Shown here piece by piece: positions 23,361 through 34,866 of a stretch of DNA of 64,000 bases. Positions within the stretch are counted from its first letter, which is position 1. The number at the start of each line of letters is the position of its first letter. The notes beneath the pieces were generated by a model. That model worked only from the letters and a program-made list of their open reading frames with translations, was not told the origin of the DNA and ran no database searches. The DNA comes from Moniliella sp. 'wahieum' (Eukaryota; Basidiomycota; Moniliellomycetes; Moniliellales; Moniliellaceae). The DNA is taken from assembly GCA_003971905.1 (NCBI GenBank), contig RSEE01000049.1, forward strand, positions 248,001 through 312,000. The letters are read 5' to 3'. Made by a program: the position numbers and the translations under genes.

Positions 23361-23745
23361 TTACTGCAACGGACTCTGCCTGGATGTGGAGCACCTGCAG
23401 GCCTCTGCAACCAGTGGCGATCGATTGACAGCTACCGATACGAGATGCTCCGACGCTGCATCGTCAACGTTCAACTTTGCCCGACACTTCTGGCCACTGA
23501 GGCAGAGGCCGAGCCCTTCACCAAACAGTAGCGCCCCGGACACTACGACCGCACCGCGCGCCGACATCAAATTGACAGGCACCGGTGCATCCAAAGATGC
23601 TTCGACATTGTACGACCTGACGTTTTGATCCTCCAGGAACAAGACGCGCGAGGGATACATGAGTCGCGTTCGGTAGCAGCTCGCCGCCACCACGTAAGTG
23701 CCCGAGCTGTGCAGGAAGGAGATGGACGTTTTTATCGACACGGCA
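23361..23745 (-). pseudogene. Coding-like minus-strand fragment, unrecognised
   Basis: About 127 codons without a stop, containing GTYVVAASCYRTRLMYPSRV, LFLEDQNVRSYNVEASLD and NLMSARGAVVVSGALLFGEG, which have the balanced composition of a folded protein rather than a chance frame. No ATG: the frame opens right after a TAA. The opposite strand also has an open frame here (about 80 codons), so coding on this strand is not certain. It may be the end of a broken gene. Confidence 0.3.
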
Positions 23746-24022
23746 GCCAAAGCCGTACGACATTATACTGTTACAGGTGCTTTTGTGTGCCCTTGGTCTT
23801 CACCACAGGCGGCTACGCCCACGGGGAAGTCACGTTGCTTTAGTGCACTGGAAGGGGAATGCGAGCGCCGGTTCCTGCCGCACGTTCACTGTCCTCTTTT
23901 TTTTCGTCCTGGCTCTTGCGTGTGAGGTGTTCATTGAAGAAGGCATGTGACCACCTCCTCCAACCGCGCCATCCCAATATATTGCGTGCAGGGAGCGATG
24001 TTGGTGTGACCCCGCTCGGCAT

Positions 24023-24040
24023 AAGCGCTAAGCGCTAAGC
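24023..24040. repeat. Period-7 pair of AGCGCT palindromes
   Basis: AGCGCT at 24024-24029 and 24031-24036 separated by one A, with AAGCC continuing the phase. Confidence 0.85.
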
Positions 24041-25854
24041 CAGATGGCGTACACCCCATCCCTCGTAGTGCTCCCTTCTGAGTCTTCCTTCCACTTGGCG
24101 ATATATGACAATGGCATGCGGATGATTTCGATGATTAATACCGTAATGATTAGCCCGGTGTTCGTTTTTGACCGCTGTAGCAGGAACCGCCTGAGAGGCA
24201 GCGACCCTATATATGGCTACCAGCCCCCCCAATAGGAGGCGAGGCCGCAGGCCCTGAGTTCCTACTAGTTATGAGTGTACTCTTTGAGTGGGTGCAGGTT
24301 GCAACAGACAAACGGTCTGGTCCATGTCGTGCTCCTCGACTACATGATGCTTGAGCTTGAGGCCGAGGCTAGCTCTTGACCTTAAGCTCAAGTAGCATGA
24401 GCGCATGAGCGCCCCGAGCGCATGAGCCTGATGGGCCTGATATATCTGAATGGACTTCCCGAGCGCCCAAAGCCATAAGGCTGTCGCCGAAATCCTCAAT
24501 ACACTTGCCTACTGCCCCGTCATACGTCACGCGTCACTAGCCCCGTGTCAATGTCATGCATGAATCAGGCCCGTGTATCACATGCTGTCACACATTACAT
24601 CGTACAAGCCGCGGCTATCACACACGCCGTCCCATGTCCCAGCAGACGGAATGGGCTGTGGCCCAGCGGCGATTCCAGGTACCTGGGCTGCTTCCCCACA
24701 TCCTGCAGTCGATCACCTTCTTGTTCCGGCCTGCCGCCCGCGTTCCTGGCCAGCAGAGGCTCCTGGGTCCTGCCTGCCTTGCCACTCATTACACTCGGAC
24801 TGTGGCCGGCTGAGGCCTTGCCGGTGCTTGTGACCCCGCTTGGTGATATTGATATCCGAAGGATGGTGGCTTCAGCATGCAAAAAGAGGGGCTAGTACGA
24901 TGGCCACAAGTCTTGCATAGGCGCACCGCAACAATGGCCGCTCTTGCCGAGAGGGTGCCAACGATTGAAGAGCCTCAGCCAGCGCTGAGCATGCTGAGCG
25001 CAGCGCTAACACGTATGTCTCTCCTGCGAATCTCAGATCTCACACACTTCCTAACTAAACTGACAGGCTGAGGTGCGCTGCGCCGCGCGGCTCAAAATCG
25101 AGAGCCGCGAAGTGTGGCCAGCAGTGTATACGCGAGGGATCGCACTGACTGTCACATCGCAGATCGTACTACAAGCAGCGAACGATTTCTTCCAGTTATA
25201 CAGATGGAGGCGACTGTGGTAGTGACACGTAGTAATGCCTAATGAAATGGCCCTTTCTCTTTCTCCATGGTGCATGGATCCCCTTCCTCCACTGTGCCAT
25301 GGATTCTTCCATCAATATATCAGCAAGGGATTACTATTGGCTGGCTGTTCCCTCAGAACCCAATGCTTCTTACCAACAAACCCTGTTGTCGCACTAGACG
25401 CTCTATTTCGTTGAGCCGGCCGGCACATTATATAGATGCACAGATCTCGGGCATGAGAGCGGTCTTGCTTTTGGCACAACTGTGCGAGCCCGAACGGCCG
25501 AGCTTCTCCGGCAGCCGATCCATCAGGGATTCTGGGCTGCGAAATAGGAGAAGCAGGATGGCGCATGGAATTATGTAGGTACACAGACAGTAGCTGCATA
25601 GTGGATCCACAACACACCGTGCGGCGTTTGTCAACAAAGGTACACATGTGTAACTGAGCAGCTCGCGCTCACTAACGCTCTGGTATCATAGATCACTAGT
25701 GCCGATCCCTGATGCCGATACCGCCGCAATTGGGTCACATGCCAGCCGAAGGCACCTACTGCCCTTCTGCCATCGTGTGCCGTGAAGAAAGATTTGGGAT
25801 TTCATGCCTTCATGACTGTGGCTTTCTTAGTTCTGTCCCAACAAGTATACCCTC

Positions 25855-25864
25855 TATATAAATA
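25855..25864 (+). promoter_or_regulatory. TATA box of the secreted lipase gene
   Basis: TATATAAATA lies about 125 bp upstream of the lipase ATG and is followed by a strongly pyrimidine-rich leader (CTCTCT run directly before the start codon), a common arrangement for well-expressed fungal genes. Function is inferred. Confidence 0.7.
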
Positions 25865-25986
25865 TCAATGAAGCAGGCATGCGGTCAGCCAGCAACCACC
25901 CTTCCTTTTCCCTCCCCTCTCTCTTGCTACTGTCCCACCATCCATCCACACTCTTTTTTCTACACGCTCTCTCTCTCTCTCTCAGC

Positions 25987-27531
25987 ATGAAGTTTACCTT
26001 CTCCTTGTCCCTGGTAGGGGCAGCAGCGATCTTGGCGACCTTGACGGGCAACGGCGTTGAAGCTGCCTCGAACCGCCATGGGCTGTCTCGTCAACACCGT
26101 CAGCTCTTCGCTCGGGACTTCCCCCCTCCCCTCCAAGACCCGTTCTACCGTGCACCCCACAACCTGACCAAGTACAAGCCTGGTGAGGTGATCGCGATGC
26201 GCCAAATCACGCCTGGCATGAAAGGTCTTCACAATGTGGGAGAAAGTTACCAGATCCACTTCCGTACAACCAATGCTGAGGGCCATGCTTCTTCGTCTGT
26301 CACCACTGTCATCCAACCGGCCCACGGTGGTAAGCAGAAGATGCTTTCCTACCACTTGTGGGAAGATGCGACCCAGCGCAACTGCGCACCTTCGTACACC
26401 GTTTTGGAGGGCGCCAATGCTCCCAACGTGATGGTTGTTGGTACGTGTGACTTGCTTACTACTGGTGATGAACCGAGAACGCTCAATGGACTACAACTGA
26501 CTTTTGTGAATCAATAAACAGGTGAGGATGTGCCCATCTGGTTTAACTTTTTGCTTCTGAACGGCGTCAGCGTGGTGGTTCCGGATTACGAGGGGCCTAA
26601 GTCAGCACTCTTCGCTGGTTTCACTGCGGGCTACATCATTCTCGACTCGGCGCGCGCTGTCCGGAACGCTCTCCAGTGGAACGATGACGCTGAGGTTGCC
26701 ATGACTGGATACTCTGAGGGTGCGCATGTAACTGCTTGGGCTGCCAACCTGTCGCCGAGTTATGCACCGGACCTCAACATTGTTGGCGTGACTCACGGTG
26801 GCACCCCCATCGACATGGAGCTCACCCTCAAGCACTTTGACGGTACCTCTTTCTCCGGATTCACCATTGGTGGTATCCACGGTATGAACGTGGCGTACAA
26901 GTCCTTCAAGGAGGCAATGGAACAGTACGGTGGTGACGAGATCCGTTCCGACTTGAAGATTATCACCAAGCCGCCTACTTGCCACTCCATCCTCCGTGGT
27001 CCTGACTTTGCCGGCAAGTCCTACTTGAACATGATTCAACCCCCTGGCAACATCAGTGTCTTCGACTGGGAGCCGTTCCGCTACGTCCTGGACCGCGAGA
27101 CGCTCTGGAACAATAAGTCCTCCGTCGGAGTCGGTTACCCCAAGTTCCCTCGCATGATCTACCAGGGATCGCACGACGATGTAATCAGCTTCGCTGCTGT
27201 CGAAGCCTACGTCAAGCAACAGTGTGCCAACGGTGCGGACATTCAGTTTAATGTGTACACAGCCTACGCCCACACCGCTCCCGAAGTTGTCATTGGCGGC
27301 GACCTCAACGCAATGCGCTTTATCCTGGAGGTCTTTAACCTGAACGGTCATACCCTTCTCAAGCTTCCGTGCGGCGAGCCCACGCCTTCTCTCCTCAACA
27401 TCGGGACCTGGACGGTGGATACCATTTTGGGCCCCAACGTTACTGACTCGTTCCAGCAACTGTTTGACCAGGTTGGCACCTTTGCTAACATTGGTTTCGG
27501 TCCCCATGTCAACAAGACGAACCGTGTTTAA
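25987..27531 (+). CDS. Secreted lipase, Candida antarctica lipase A family
   Basis: Secretory lipases of the CAL-A (LIP) family hydrolyse triglycerides outside the cell. The protein has about 487 residues: a signal peptide (MKFTFSLSLVGAAAILATL, cleavage likely after VEA), a short pro-like segment, and an alpha/beta-hydrolase core. An 81-nt GT-AG intron (26441-26521) joins VMVVG to EDVPIWFNF. The nucleophile elbow is GYSEGAH with Ser216; Asp370 (QGSHDDV) and His402 (AYAHT) have the same 32-residue spacing as the catalytic Asp and His of CAL-A, and SHGGTP-like THGGTPID follows the elbow. CYS-containing and C-terminal segments fit the family length (about 460). It is intact, with its own TATA box, in an otherwise gene-poor stretch. 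CAL-A-type lipases are numerous in skin Malassezia yeasts; only one copy is seen here. Confidence 0.95.
26441..26521 (+). other. Intron of the secreted lipase gene
   Basis: Donor GTACGTG after GTTGTTG and acceptor AAACAG before GTGAGGATG; 81 nt with in-frame stops, so splicing is needed for a full lipase. Confidence 0.9.
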
Positions 27532-27912
27532 GTGCATTTTCTCTTCTGGCGGTTCCAGGGCGGCAGGCCCGCTTGAAAGTTATGATTCGCCAGTTTTTTG
27601 CATATGGACACGGCCTGTTTAGTACTCCTAGGTTTTCAGATAGACAAACGTCACTCATCCTATACACCAGTCCTTGCTTTTTTCCCAAGTCTCGCCGTAG
27701 CTCTTGAACGATAACCTATGGGAGCCTTAGACCTGAAGGAAACCTCTGAGTCACTCAGATATTGGAGCGACACGCTGGCATCGAAGAGACGCACTCTGTC
27801 ACGGGCAAAGACGAACTGGTAAGCCCGACGGAGCCTATGCCCGCCCTTCGCCTTCCTAACCCCATACCCAGGTTGGTCATGGGGTTAGATTCGATCCGAT
27901 CCGATATCAGCT

Positions 27913-27940
27913 GAGGCCTGAGACCTGAGACCTGTCCGCT
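27913..27940. repeat. Period-7 array, GAGGCCT/GAGACCT
   Basis: Consecutive heptads GAGGCCT (27913-27919), GAGACCT (27920-27926), GAGACCT (27927-27933) and a diverged GTCCGCT. The first contains the palindrome AGGCCT; the next two look like one-base derivatives of it. Confidence 0.85.
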
Positions 27941-27957
27941 CTACCCAACAATAGAGC

Positions 27958-28425
27958 ATGCTCCCAGATTCAACTCACTCACTAGATGCACCTCCAGCTT
28001 CCATCCTCAGTTCTCACAGTTCCTCAACAGCCCACCCCGTCCACGTGTGCCTCCCACGTGCCACGTCGAAGTCCAACTCGGTTCAGCCGCGTGTGATCCC
28101 GCCTACAGCCACACCGCCCCAGTTCATTATCGCAGAATTGTTGCTACGTGGCTGGCTAGGTCTTTTTCAGTTAGCTTACCTACTCAGAAGGTTTTCTTTT
28201 CTTCTTGTAACAACGCCTGTATTTGCCTTACCACCATCTGTATCCCGCTCCCGCTTATACTCGAAACTCCTTCTCTCTCTCTCCGCTGTATTCGCTGTCT
28301 GGATCGTAGAGACTATTGTGTCTCGCTTGCGTTCTGGCATACTTGCGTCGCTATATAGAATCGTACCGGTACCGACAGAGTATATACGCCGCGGATGGCG
28401 CGATGGACAACCGAACAATCTGTGA
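27958..28425 (+). CDS. Uncertain small hydrophobic ORF
   Basis: A 155-codon frame from a true ATG with a polar Ser/His/Pro-rich first half and two hydrophobic stretches (IIAELLLRGWLGLFQLAYLL and LYSKLLLSLSAVFAVWIVE) that could be membrane helices. No family is recognised, an overlapping frame is also open, and it lies in a gene-poor region, so it may be a chance ORF. Confidence 0.22.
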   Translation: MLPDSTHSLDAPPASILSSHSSSTAHPVHVCLPRATSKSNSVQPRVIPPTATPPQFIIAELLLRGWLGLFQLAYLLRRFSFLLVTTPVFALPPSVSRSRLYSKLLLSLSAVFAVWIVETIVSRLRSGILASLYRIVPVPTEYIRRGWRDGQPNNL

Positions 28426-29872
28426 GTTCTATGTGTTGACCATAGTAATATAAGGAGTACTCCGTGCTATATACTGGTTCTGGTTCTGGGTGTGGCTTGC
28501 TTGTCTTCTGTAGATCGATGGTCTCGCTCGCTGGCCGCTGGCCCACCCCGTGGTTACGTAGCGCGTCACTTGACACTGGCATGTGTGACTGACATCCGGT
28601 TATTATGACACAAGAACATGTCCCCGTTTGCTTCTCCCGTGACCTTCCCCTCGTCCTTACTACGCGCTTCACGAAGTCGGGAAGGATGGAAAGGGAAGGA
28701 AGGATGGACCCGTGGAGAGCACTGCACAGGTGGGCGATGTCCAACGACAAGACGCTTCCGTCGCGTCATCGATTATCCACTGAAGGGGTCTTGTTTTCAA
28801 TTGGGCAAACGAAGACCGTTGCTGGTTACCAGGAAGCTGGACCGAAATCCTGCATCTATTCTACTCTGACCACAATGGTCAATGATCGTTGTGTGGTCCC
28901 CGGGGCTCTCGCCATGCCTTCAACTTGTAGTCTCGCCGACTGTGTGGCCGAAGAGTGTGTGGCGACGTGACGCATGGTTTTTGAGATATGGTGACGCGTC
29001 CATGGCAGGGCGTTAATGCTACCGGTCAACTGGTAACTCGTAAACGGGAATCTCGAGTGCGCCCCTTAGGCCTTACGAGATATAGATGTCGCCTTTCAGA
29101 CCACCGCGACCACAACGACCAGATTGATCCTGAATGCAGAAGCTCTCTTGAGCTTGCTTGAAGTTCAAGCGCTTGATCTTGACCTTTGGAGGCTTGGAAC
29201 TTGACGTTTGCTGCCAAAGGTATATGTTGAAGCTTGAATATCGAATGCCCATTCGGCACCTGAGCGGCCCGAGCAGCCTCATCAGGAAGACCCCCAATAT
29301 GGTATGCATGATATATGTATCAGTGTTAAGGCATGTGTTCACAGTACGTTTAGTTTAAGCCGAACTGTGATCTTATGATAACAACAGTAGCTCTCCTTAG
29401 TATCGTTGAATTATACTTTCTCCCCCAGAAGAAAAAAAGCATGATGACGATGACACATCTAATGAGTCGAAACACCCTATAAAGGTCCCGGGTAGTCCCG
29501 AGAGAGAAACTCTCCACTCGGAGCACTGAGGACTGTGTACCTCCATGCCAGTCGCGCCTCACGCGGCGCCAGGGCCCAAAAACCCCTGTTTTGCATGTAA
29601 CCGCCGGAGGGAGGGGGTCTGTCCTAAGGCTTAGACTTATGGCCTAATGCGTAATGCGTAATGGCTCTTCCTATGTGGAAGACAGAAAGCAGAAAGAGTG
29701 CGGCCTGGTACAGCGCGTATAAGCCCGATATCGGAGAACAGGAAACCGATGCTGCCCCCTATGGATTAAACTGTGCGTCGTTAGTCATTTTGTCGAGAGT
29801 CATTTAACCTTTTAACACCGCACCTAGTTTTGCTGGCGTGAGAGCTGGGAATGCACAGGTGTCACATATACC

Positions 29873-29898
29873 AAGCTTCAAGCTTCAAGCTTCAAGCT
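29873..29898. repeat. Period-7 array of AAGCTT palindromes
   Basis: AAGCTT at 29873-29878, 29880-29885 and 29887-29892, separated by single Cs, followed by AAGCTC in phase. An AAGCTT inside an inverted repeat (CTTCAAAAGCTTGAAG) follows at about 29904-29919. Confidence 0.9.
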
Positions 29899-30808
29899 CT
29901 TAGGCTTCAAAAGCTTGAAGACCACACTCATACTCAGTACTCAACCGTTGAGTGTTCAACCTGAGTCTGAGTACACTGAGTACTGAGTCTGAGCACTGAA
30001 TTTACACACACTTATACATATGCACGCCACAGCTCGTCCAAAAGACACAGTAAGTCTGCATAATCTGATGGACATCGGGGCCAGCCGGAAGCCATAGTAC
30101 TGGTAGAGAGTAGGCGAGGATGACGCACACCGTCATCCCCTCCGGCTTTGTTGATTAATGATTCCCCCAGGTGTTTCGTTGGTGGCAGCGCTGGACTTGG
30201 AGACAGGGTTTGAAATGCTGACAGGGGTGTAGACTGGGGCTTTTGGCCGAGAACGCCATGAAAAGACACCAGGCCAATCCAACGGCCAGCTCTGAGATGC
30301 GACACCCCCCCTCTCCTCTTGTTTTCTTCCCATGTGGAGGCACCACTCCTCAACGGCTGGGAACGGTGAATGTGGTGGGGGATTGTTTCTGGTAGGAGGC
30401 ACTGGTACTGGCGGCTAGGGATTCTGGTTGCTAGGGGCGTGGGATCTGGGAAGCGCGCGTGCGCGGTGGCACGCACCCGCGTGACACTGCCCCGGCCGAG
30501 GTGTTGTTCTCGTGTGTCTCGGCGCGCCAAAAATTCAGGGGGAGCGGAATGCAGCGCCGTGCCCTCCCGCCCTTCCGCGATCGCCTCGATCACTCGGCCC
30601 GACACCCGCCTGCCCAGACGTTCGCCAGGCTCCGCACGTCGCTCGCTGGTCTCTCGACGCCATAGGCACTATGCATGCATGCCCGCCGATGCTTCCCTCA
30701 CGCTCGACGCCGTAGGTCCTCCTCCTCCTCCTCACCCCCACCACCCCCACCACCCCACCACCTGCTCCCCCCCCCCGCTTTTACCCCATACCCCATACCC
30801 CGCACCCA

Positions 30809-33800
30809 ATGGGCATCATCTCCCGCATTTGGCACCGCGCCACCGCCAGCCAATCGTCCGGCCCCGCCCCGTCCGAGGCGGCCGCGCCGACCGACGCCCT
30901 ACCTGCCTCCGTCACCACGCCCGCACCGTCCGAGTCCGCATACGAAGAAGCCCGCACTGGCTCGTCCGATGTGCCCTCCGACCCCCCGCCGCTGCTTCGA
31001 CCCATACCAACTCCGTCGCGTCGAGCGTGCGCGGCCAGGACGGGCCGAACCAGTCAGGTTCTGAAGGAGCCGCGGAACCGACGGGAAAGAAACGTGGCCA
31101 TGCAGCCACGAGCAGCATCAGTCGTCTGATGCACCGTGCTTTGGCTCCGTCCAAGGCCAAGGAAACCCTCACTTCGGCGGCGGCTGTCGTGCCGGAGGAC
31201 ACAGAACAGGCTCACTCGTCGGAAGACAGTCCGATCAAACGTCATGAGAGTGCACACGACGACCTTGCTCGCCTCTTGGCCCAGTACGTACCTTCTTCCC
31301 TTCCCCCTGTCCCGGGTGACGATGACAAACGAATTAACGTTGAACACCCCCTGGTCCAGAGATCATGCGCACCCGTCCACCTCGACCGAGGCCGAGGCAG
31401 CAGAACCTGATCCGGCCAACTCGGAAACCAACAACGAACAAAACGAAGAGGAAGCCAAGCCGCTCGAGTCTGTGCCCTCCCAGCCAACCCAAGGAGTAGA
31501 GCCGACGAAGGTGCCTACCCCCGTTGAACCCGAGATTAAGATGGCGACTCCCGCCGAGACTACCACCGAGGAGCCTACCCCGGCCGAGCCCACCACCGAG
31601 GAGCCTACCCCGGCTGAGCCTGCAGCCGAAAAGCCCAGACCCGCTGAGACCACGGTGGTGGAGCCCACTCCCGCCGAGCCTGCCGCTGAGGAGTCCGCGG
31701 CCGTCGAGCCCGCTGAGGAGCCGGTTACTGCCTTGGAGCCCACTGCCGCCGAGCCAGCTGCCAAAGAGGAGCCTACCCCCGCTGAACCTGCCGCCAAGGA
31801 GCCCACCCGCTGCACCTGTTGCCGAGGAGCTTACCACCGCTGAGGCCACGGTTGAGGAGCCCGCTCCTGCTGCACCTGTCGCCGAGGAGCCCACTCTCGC
31901 CGAGCCTGAGGTGAAGGTGGCGGCCCCCGCCGAGCCTGCCGCTGAGGAGCCCGCTTCCGTCGTGCCCGCTGTGGAAGAGCCGGTTGCTACCGTGGAGCCC
32001 ACTCTCGCCGAGCCTGCCGCCGAGGAGCCCACTCCCGCTGAGCCTGAGGTGAAGGAGGCCGCTCTCGCCGAGCCTGCCGCTGAGGAGCCCGCTCCCGTCG
32101 CGCCCGCTGTGGAAGAGCCGGTTGCTACCGTGGCGCCCACTCTCGCCGAGCCTGCCGCTGAGGAGCCCGCTCCCGTCGCGCCCGCTGTGGAAGAGCCGGT
32201 TGCTGCCGTGGAGCCCACTCTCGCCGAGCCTGCCGCCGAGGAGCCCACTCCTGCTGAGCCTGAGGTGAAGGAGGCCGCCCGCCGCGAGCCTGCCGCTGAG
32301 GAGCCCGCTTCCGTCGCGCCCGCTGTGGAGGAGCCGGTTGCTGCCGTGGAGCCCACTCCCGCCGAGCCTGCCGCTGAGGAGCCCACTCCCGCTGAGCCTG
32401 AGGTGAAGGAGGCCGCTCCCGCCGAGCCTGCCGCTGAGGAGCCCGCTTCCGTCGCGCCCGCTGTGGAAGAGCCGGTTGCTACCGTGGAACCCACTCCCGC
32501 TGAGCCTGAGGTGAAGGAGGCCGCTCCCGCCGAGCCTGCCGCTGAGGAGCCCGCTTCCGCCGCGCCCGCTGTGGAAGAGCGGTTGCTACCGTGGAACCCA
32601 CTCCCGTCGAGCCGAGGTGAAGGAGGCCGCTCCCGCCGCGCCTGCCGCCGAGGAGCCCACTCCCGCTGAGCCTGAGGTGAAGGAGGCCGCTCCCGCCGAG
32701 CCTGCCGCTGAGGAGCCCGCTTCCGTCGCGCCCGCTGTGGAAGAGCCGGTTGCTACCGTGGAACCCACTCCCGTCGAGCCTGAGGTGAAGGAGGCCGCTC
32801 CCGCCGAGCCTGCCGCTGAGGAGCCCACTCCCGCTGAGCCTGAGGTGAAGGAGGCCGCTCCCGCCGAGCCTGCCGCCGAGGAGCCCGCTTCCGTCGCGCC
32901 CGCTGTGGAAGAGCCGGTTGCTACCGTGGAACCCACTCCCGTCGAGCCTGAGGTGAAGGAGGCCGCTCCCGCCGCGCCTGCCGGAGGAGCCCACTCCCGC
33001 TGAGCCTGATGTGAAGGAGGCCGCTCTCGCCGAGCCTGCCGCTGAGGAGCCCGCTTCCGTCGCGCCCGCTGTGGAAGAGCCGGTTGCTACCGTGGAGCCC
33101 ACTCTCGCCGAGCCTGCCGCCGAGGAGCCCACTCCCGCTGAGCCTGAGGGTGAAGGAGGCCGCTCCCGCCGAGCCTGCCGCTGAGGAGCCCGCTTCCGTC
33201 GCGCCCGCTGTGGAAGAGCCGGTTGCTGCCGTGGAGCCCACTCTCGCCGAGCCTGCCGCCGAGGAGCCCACTCCCGCTGAGCCTGAGGTGAAGGAGGCCG
33301 CTCCCGCCGAGCCTGCCGCTGAGGAGCCCGCTTCCGCCGCGCCCGCTGTGGAAGAGCCGGTTGCTACCGTGGAACCCACTCCCGTCGAGCCTGAGGTGAA
33401 GGAGGCCGCTCCCGCCGCGCCTGCCGCCGAGGAGCCCACTCCCGCTGAGCCTGAGGTGAAGGAGGCCGCTCCCGCCGAGCCTGCCGCTGAGGAGCCCGCT
33501 TCCGTCGCGCCCGCTGTGGAAGAGCCGGTTGCTACCGTGGAACCCACTCCCGTCGAGCCTGAGGTGAAGGAGGCCGCTCCCGCCGAGCCTGCCGCTGAGG
33601 AGCCCACTCCCGCTGAGCCTGAGGTGAAGGAGGCCGCTCCCGCCGAGCCTGCCGCTGAGGAGCCCGCTTCCGCCGCGCCCGCTGTGGAAGAGCCGGTTGC
33701 TGCCGTGGAGCCCACTCTCGCCGAGCCTGCCGCCGAGGAGCCCACTTCTGTCGCGCCCGCTGTGGAGGAGCCGGTTGCTGCCGTGGAGCCCACTCTCGCC

Positions 33801-34866
33801 GAGTCTGCCGCCGAGGAGCCCACTCCCGCTGAGCCTGAGGTGAAGGAGGCCGCTCCCGCCGAGCCTGCCGCTGAGGAGCCCACTCCCGCTGAGCCTGAGG
33901 TGAAGGAGGCCGCTCCCGCCGAGCCTGCCGCTGAGGAGCCCGCTTCCGTCGCGCCCGCTGTGGAAGAGCCGGTTGCTACCGTGGAGCCCACTCTCGCCGA
34001 GCCTGCCGCCGAGGAGCCCACTCCCGCTGAGCCTGAGGTGAAGGAGGCCGCTCCCGCCGAGCCTGCCGCTGAGGAGCCCGCTTCCGTCGCGCCCGCTGTG
34101 GAAGAGCCGGTGCTACCGTGGAGCCCACTCTCGCAGAGCCTGCCGCCGAGGAGCCCACTTCTGTCGCGCCCGCTGTGGAGGAGCCGGTTGCTGCCGTGGA
34201 GCCCACTCTCGCCGAGTCTGCCGCCGAGGAGCCCACTCCCGCTGAGCCTGAGGTGAAGGAGGCCGCTCCCGCCGAGCCTGCCGCTGAGGAGCCCACTCCC
34301 GCTGAGCCTGAGGTGAAGGAGGCCGCTCCCGCCGAGCCTGCCGCTGAGGAGCCCGCTTCCGTCGCGCCCGCTGTGGAAGAGCCGGTTGCTACCGTGGAAC
34401 CCACTCCCGTCGAGCCTGAGGTGAAGGAGGCCGCTCCCGCGGAGCCTGCCGCCGAGGAGCCCACTCCCGCTGAGCCTGAGGTGAAGGAGGCCGCTCCGCC
34501 GAGCCTGCCGCCGAGGAGCCCACTTCTGTCGCGCCCGCTGTGGAAGAGCCGGTTGCTGCCGTGGAGCCCACTCTCGCCGAGCCTGCCGCTGAGGAGCCCA
34601 CTCCCGCTGAGCCTGAGGTGAAGGAGGCCGCTCCCGCCGAGCCTGCCGCTGAGGAGCCCACTCCCGCTGAGCCCACGGTTGAGGAGCCCACTCCTGCTGC
34701 GCCTGTCGCCGAGAAGCCCACTCCCGCTGCGGCCACGGTTCTGGAGTCCGCTCGCGTCGATGCCGCCCCTGAACTGTCCATCTCGGCTGAGCAGGCTCTC
34801 GAGGGCCCCGCCGCCCGTGGTGCGCTTGACGCCTCGCAGCCTGAGCCCACTGCCCCCCATCATTAG
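30809..34866 (+). CDS. Pro/Glu/Ala-rich repeat protein (multiply frameshifted)
   Basis: From ATG 30809 (MGIISRIWHR) a short non-repetitive head runs to about residue 150 (SISRLMHRALAPSKAKETLT, HESAHDDLARLLAQ). A 76-nt GT-AG intron (31284-31359) is followed by an acidic stretch and then about 3.2 kb of modules: a 20-residue unit PTPAEPEVKEAAPAEPAAEE, a 16-residue unit PASVAPAVEEPVATVE and a 10-residue unit PTLAEPAAEE, in mixed order. The end (LESARVDAAPELSISAEQAL ... stop 34864-34866) is unique again. No signal peptide, anchor or known domain; a stiff, acidic, extended protein of about 1,300 residues is expected. The frame breaks at about 31806, 32583, 32611, 32983, 33149, 34110 and 34497, each a small indel visible by comparison with neighbouring identical units. 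Function unknown. Confidence 0.75.
31284..31359 (+). other. Intron of the Pro/Glu/Ala-rich gene
   Basis: Donor GTACGT after CTCTTGGCCCA and acceptor GTCCAG before AGATCATGC; splicing joins LARLLAQ to DHAHPSTSTEAEAAEP and enters the repeat frame. Confidence 0.75.
31560..34720 (+). repeat. Coding tandem repeat block (30/48/60-nt modules)
   Basis: Nearly identical modules of 60 nt (CCCACTCCCGCTGAGCCTGA start), 48 nt (CCCGCTTCCGTCGCGCCCGC start) and 30 nt (CCCACTCTCGCCGAGCCTGC start) alternate in a higher-order pattern. Units differ mainly at a few positions (GTC/GCC, GCT/GCC, ACC/GCC). All module lengths are multiples of three. The high identity points to recent homogenisation; the block is also prone to assembly collapse. 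Confidence 0.93.

Larger units (their letters stand above)
21991..25854. other. Gene-poor region with possible gene relics
   Basis: About 3.9 kb without a convincing gene. Two weak relics: plus strand 22875-23022, with an Ala/Pro/Arg-rich stretch like a mitochondrial presequence (MALPHQALHRPLSPLTPSAA) but then a stop; and minus strand 23361-23745, a coding-like frame (YRTRLMYPSRVLFLEDQNV, ARGAVVVSGALLFG) that lacks an ATG and begins just after a stop. A period-7 AGCGCT pair lies at 24023-24037. No tRNA or TE domain seen. Confidence 0.4.
27532..30808. other. Gene-poor region between lipase and repeat gene
   Basis: About 3.3 kb. It contains one uncertain membrane-like ORF (27958-28425), period-7 arrays at 27913-27940, 29640-29660, 29873-29898 and about 29930-29998, and otherwise nothing I can call. 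A minus-strand frame at 30012-30605 lacks a usable ATG. Confidence 0.5.

Noticed and set aside
30012-30605. 197-codon minus-strand ORF ending in DYADLLCLLDELWRAYV
   Set aside because: It begins with GTG and has no ATG until about 25 residues from the end; no domain. The tail looks protein-like, but that is not enough to call a gene.
31334-32494. 386-codon minus-strand frame (Gly/Ser-rich)
   Set aside because: Same antisense shadow of the repeat gene; the plus strand has the introns, unique head and unique tail.
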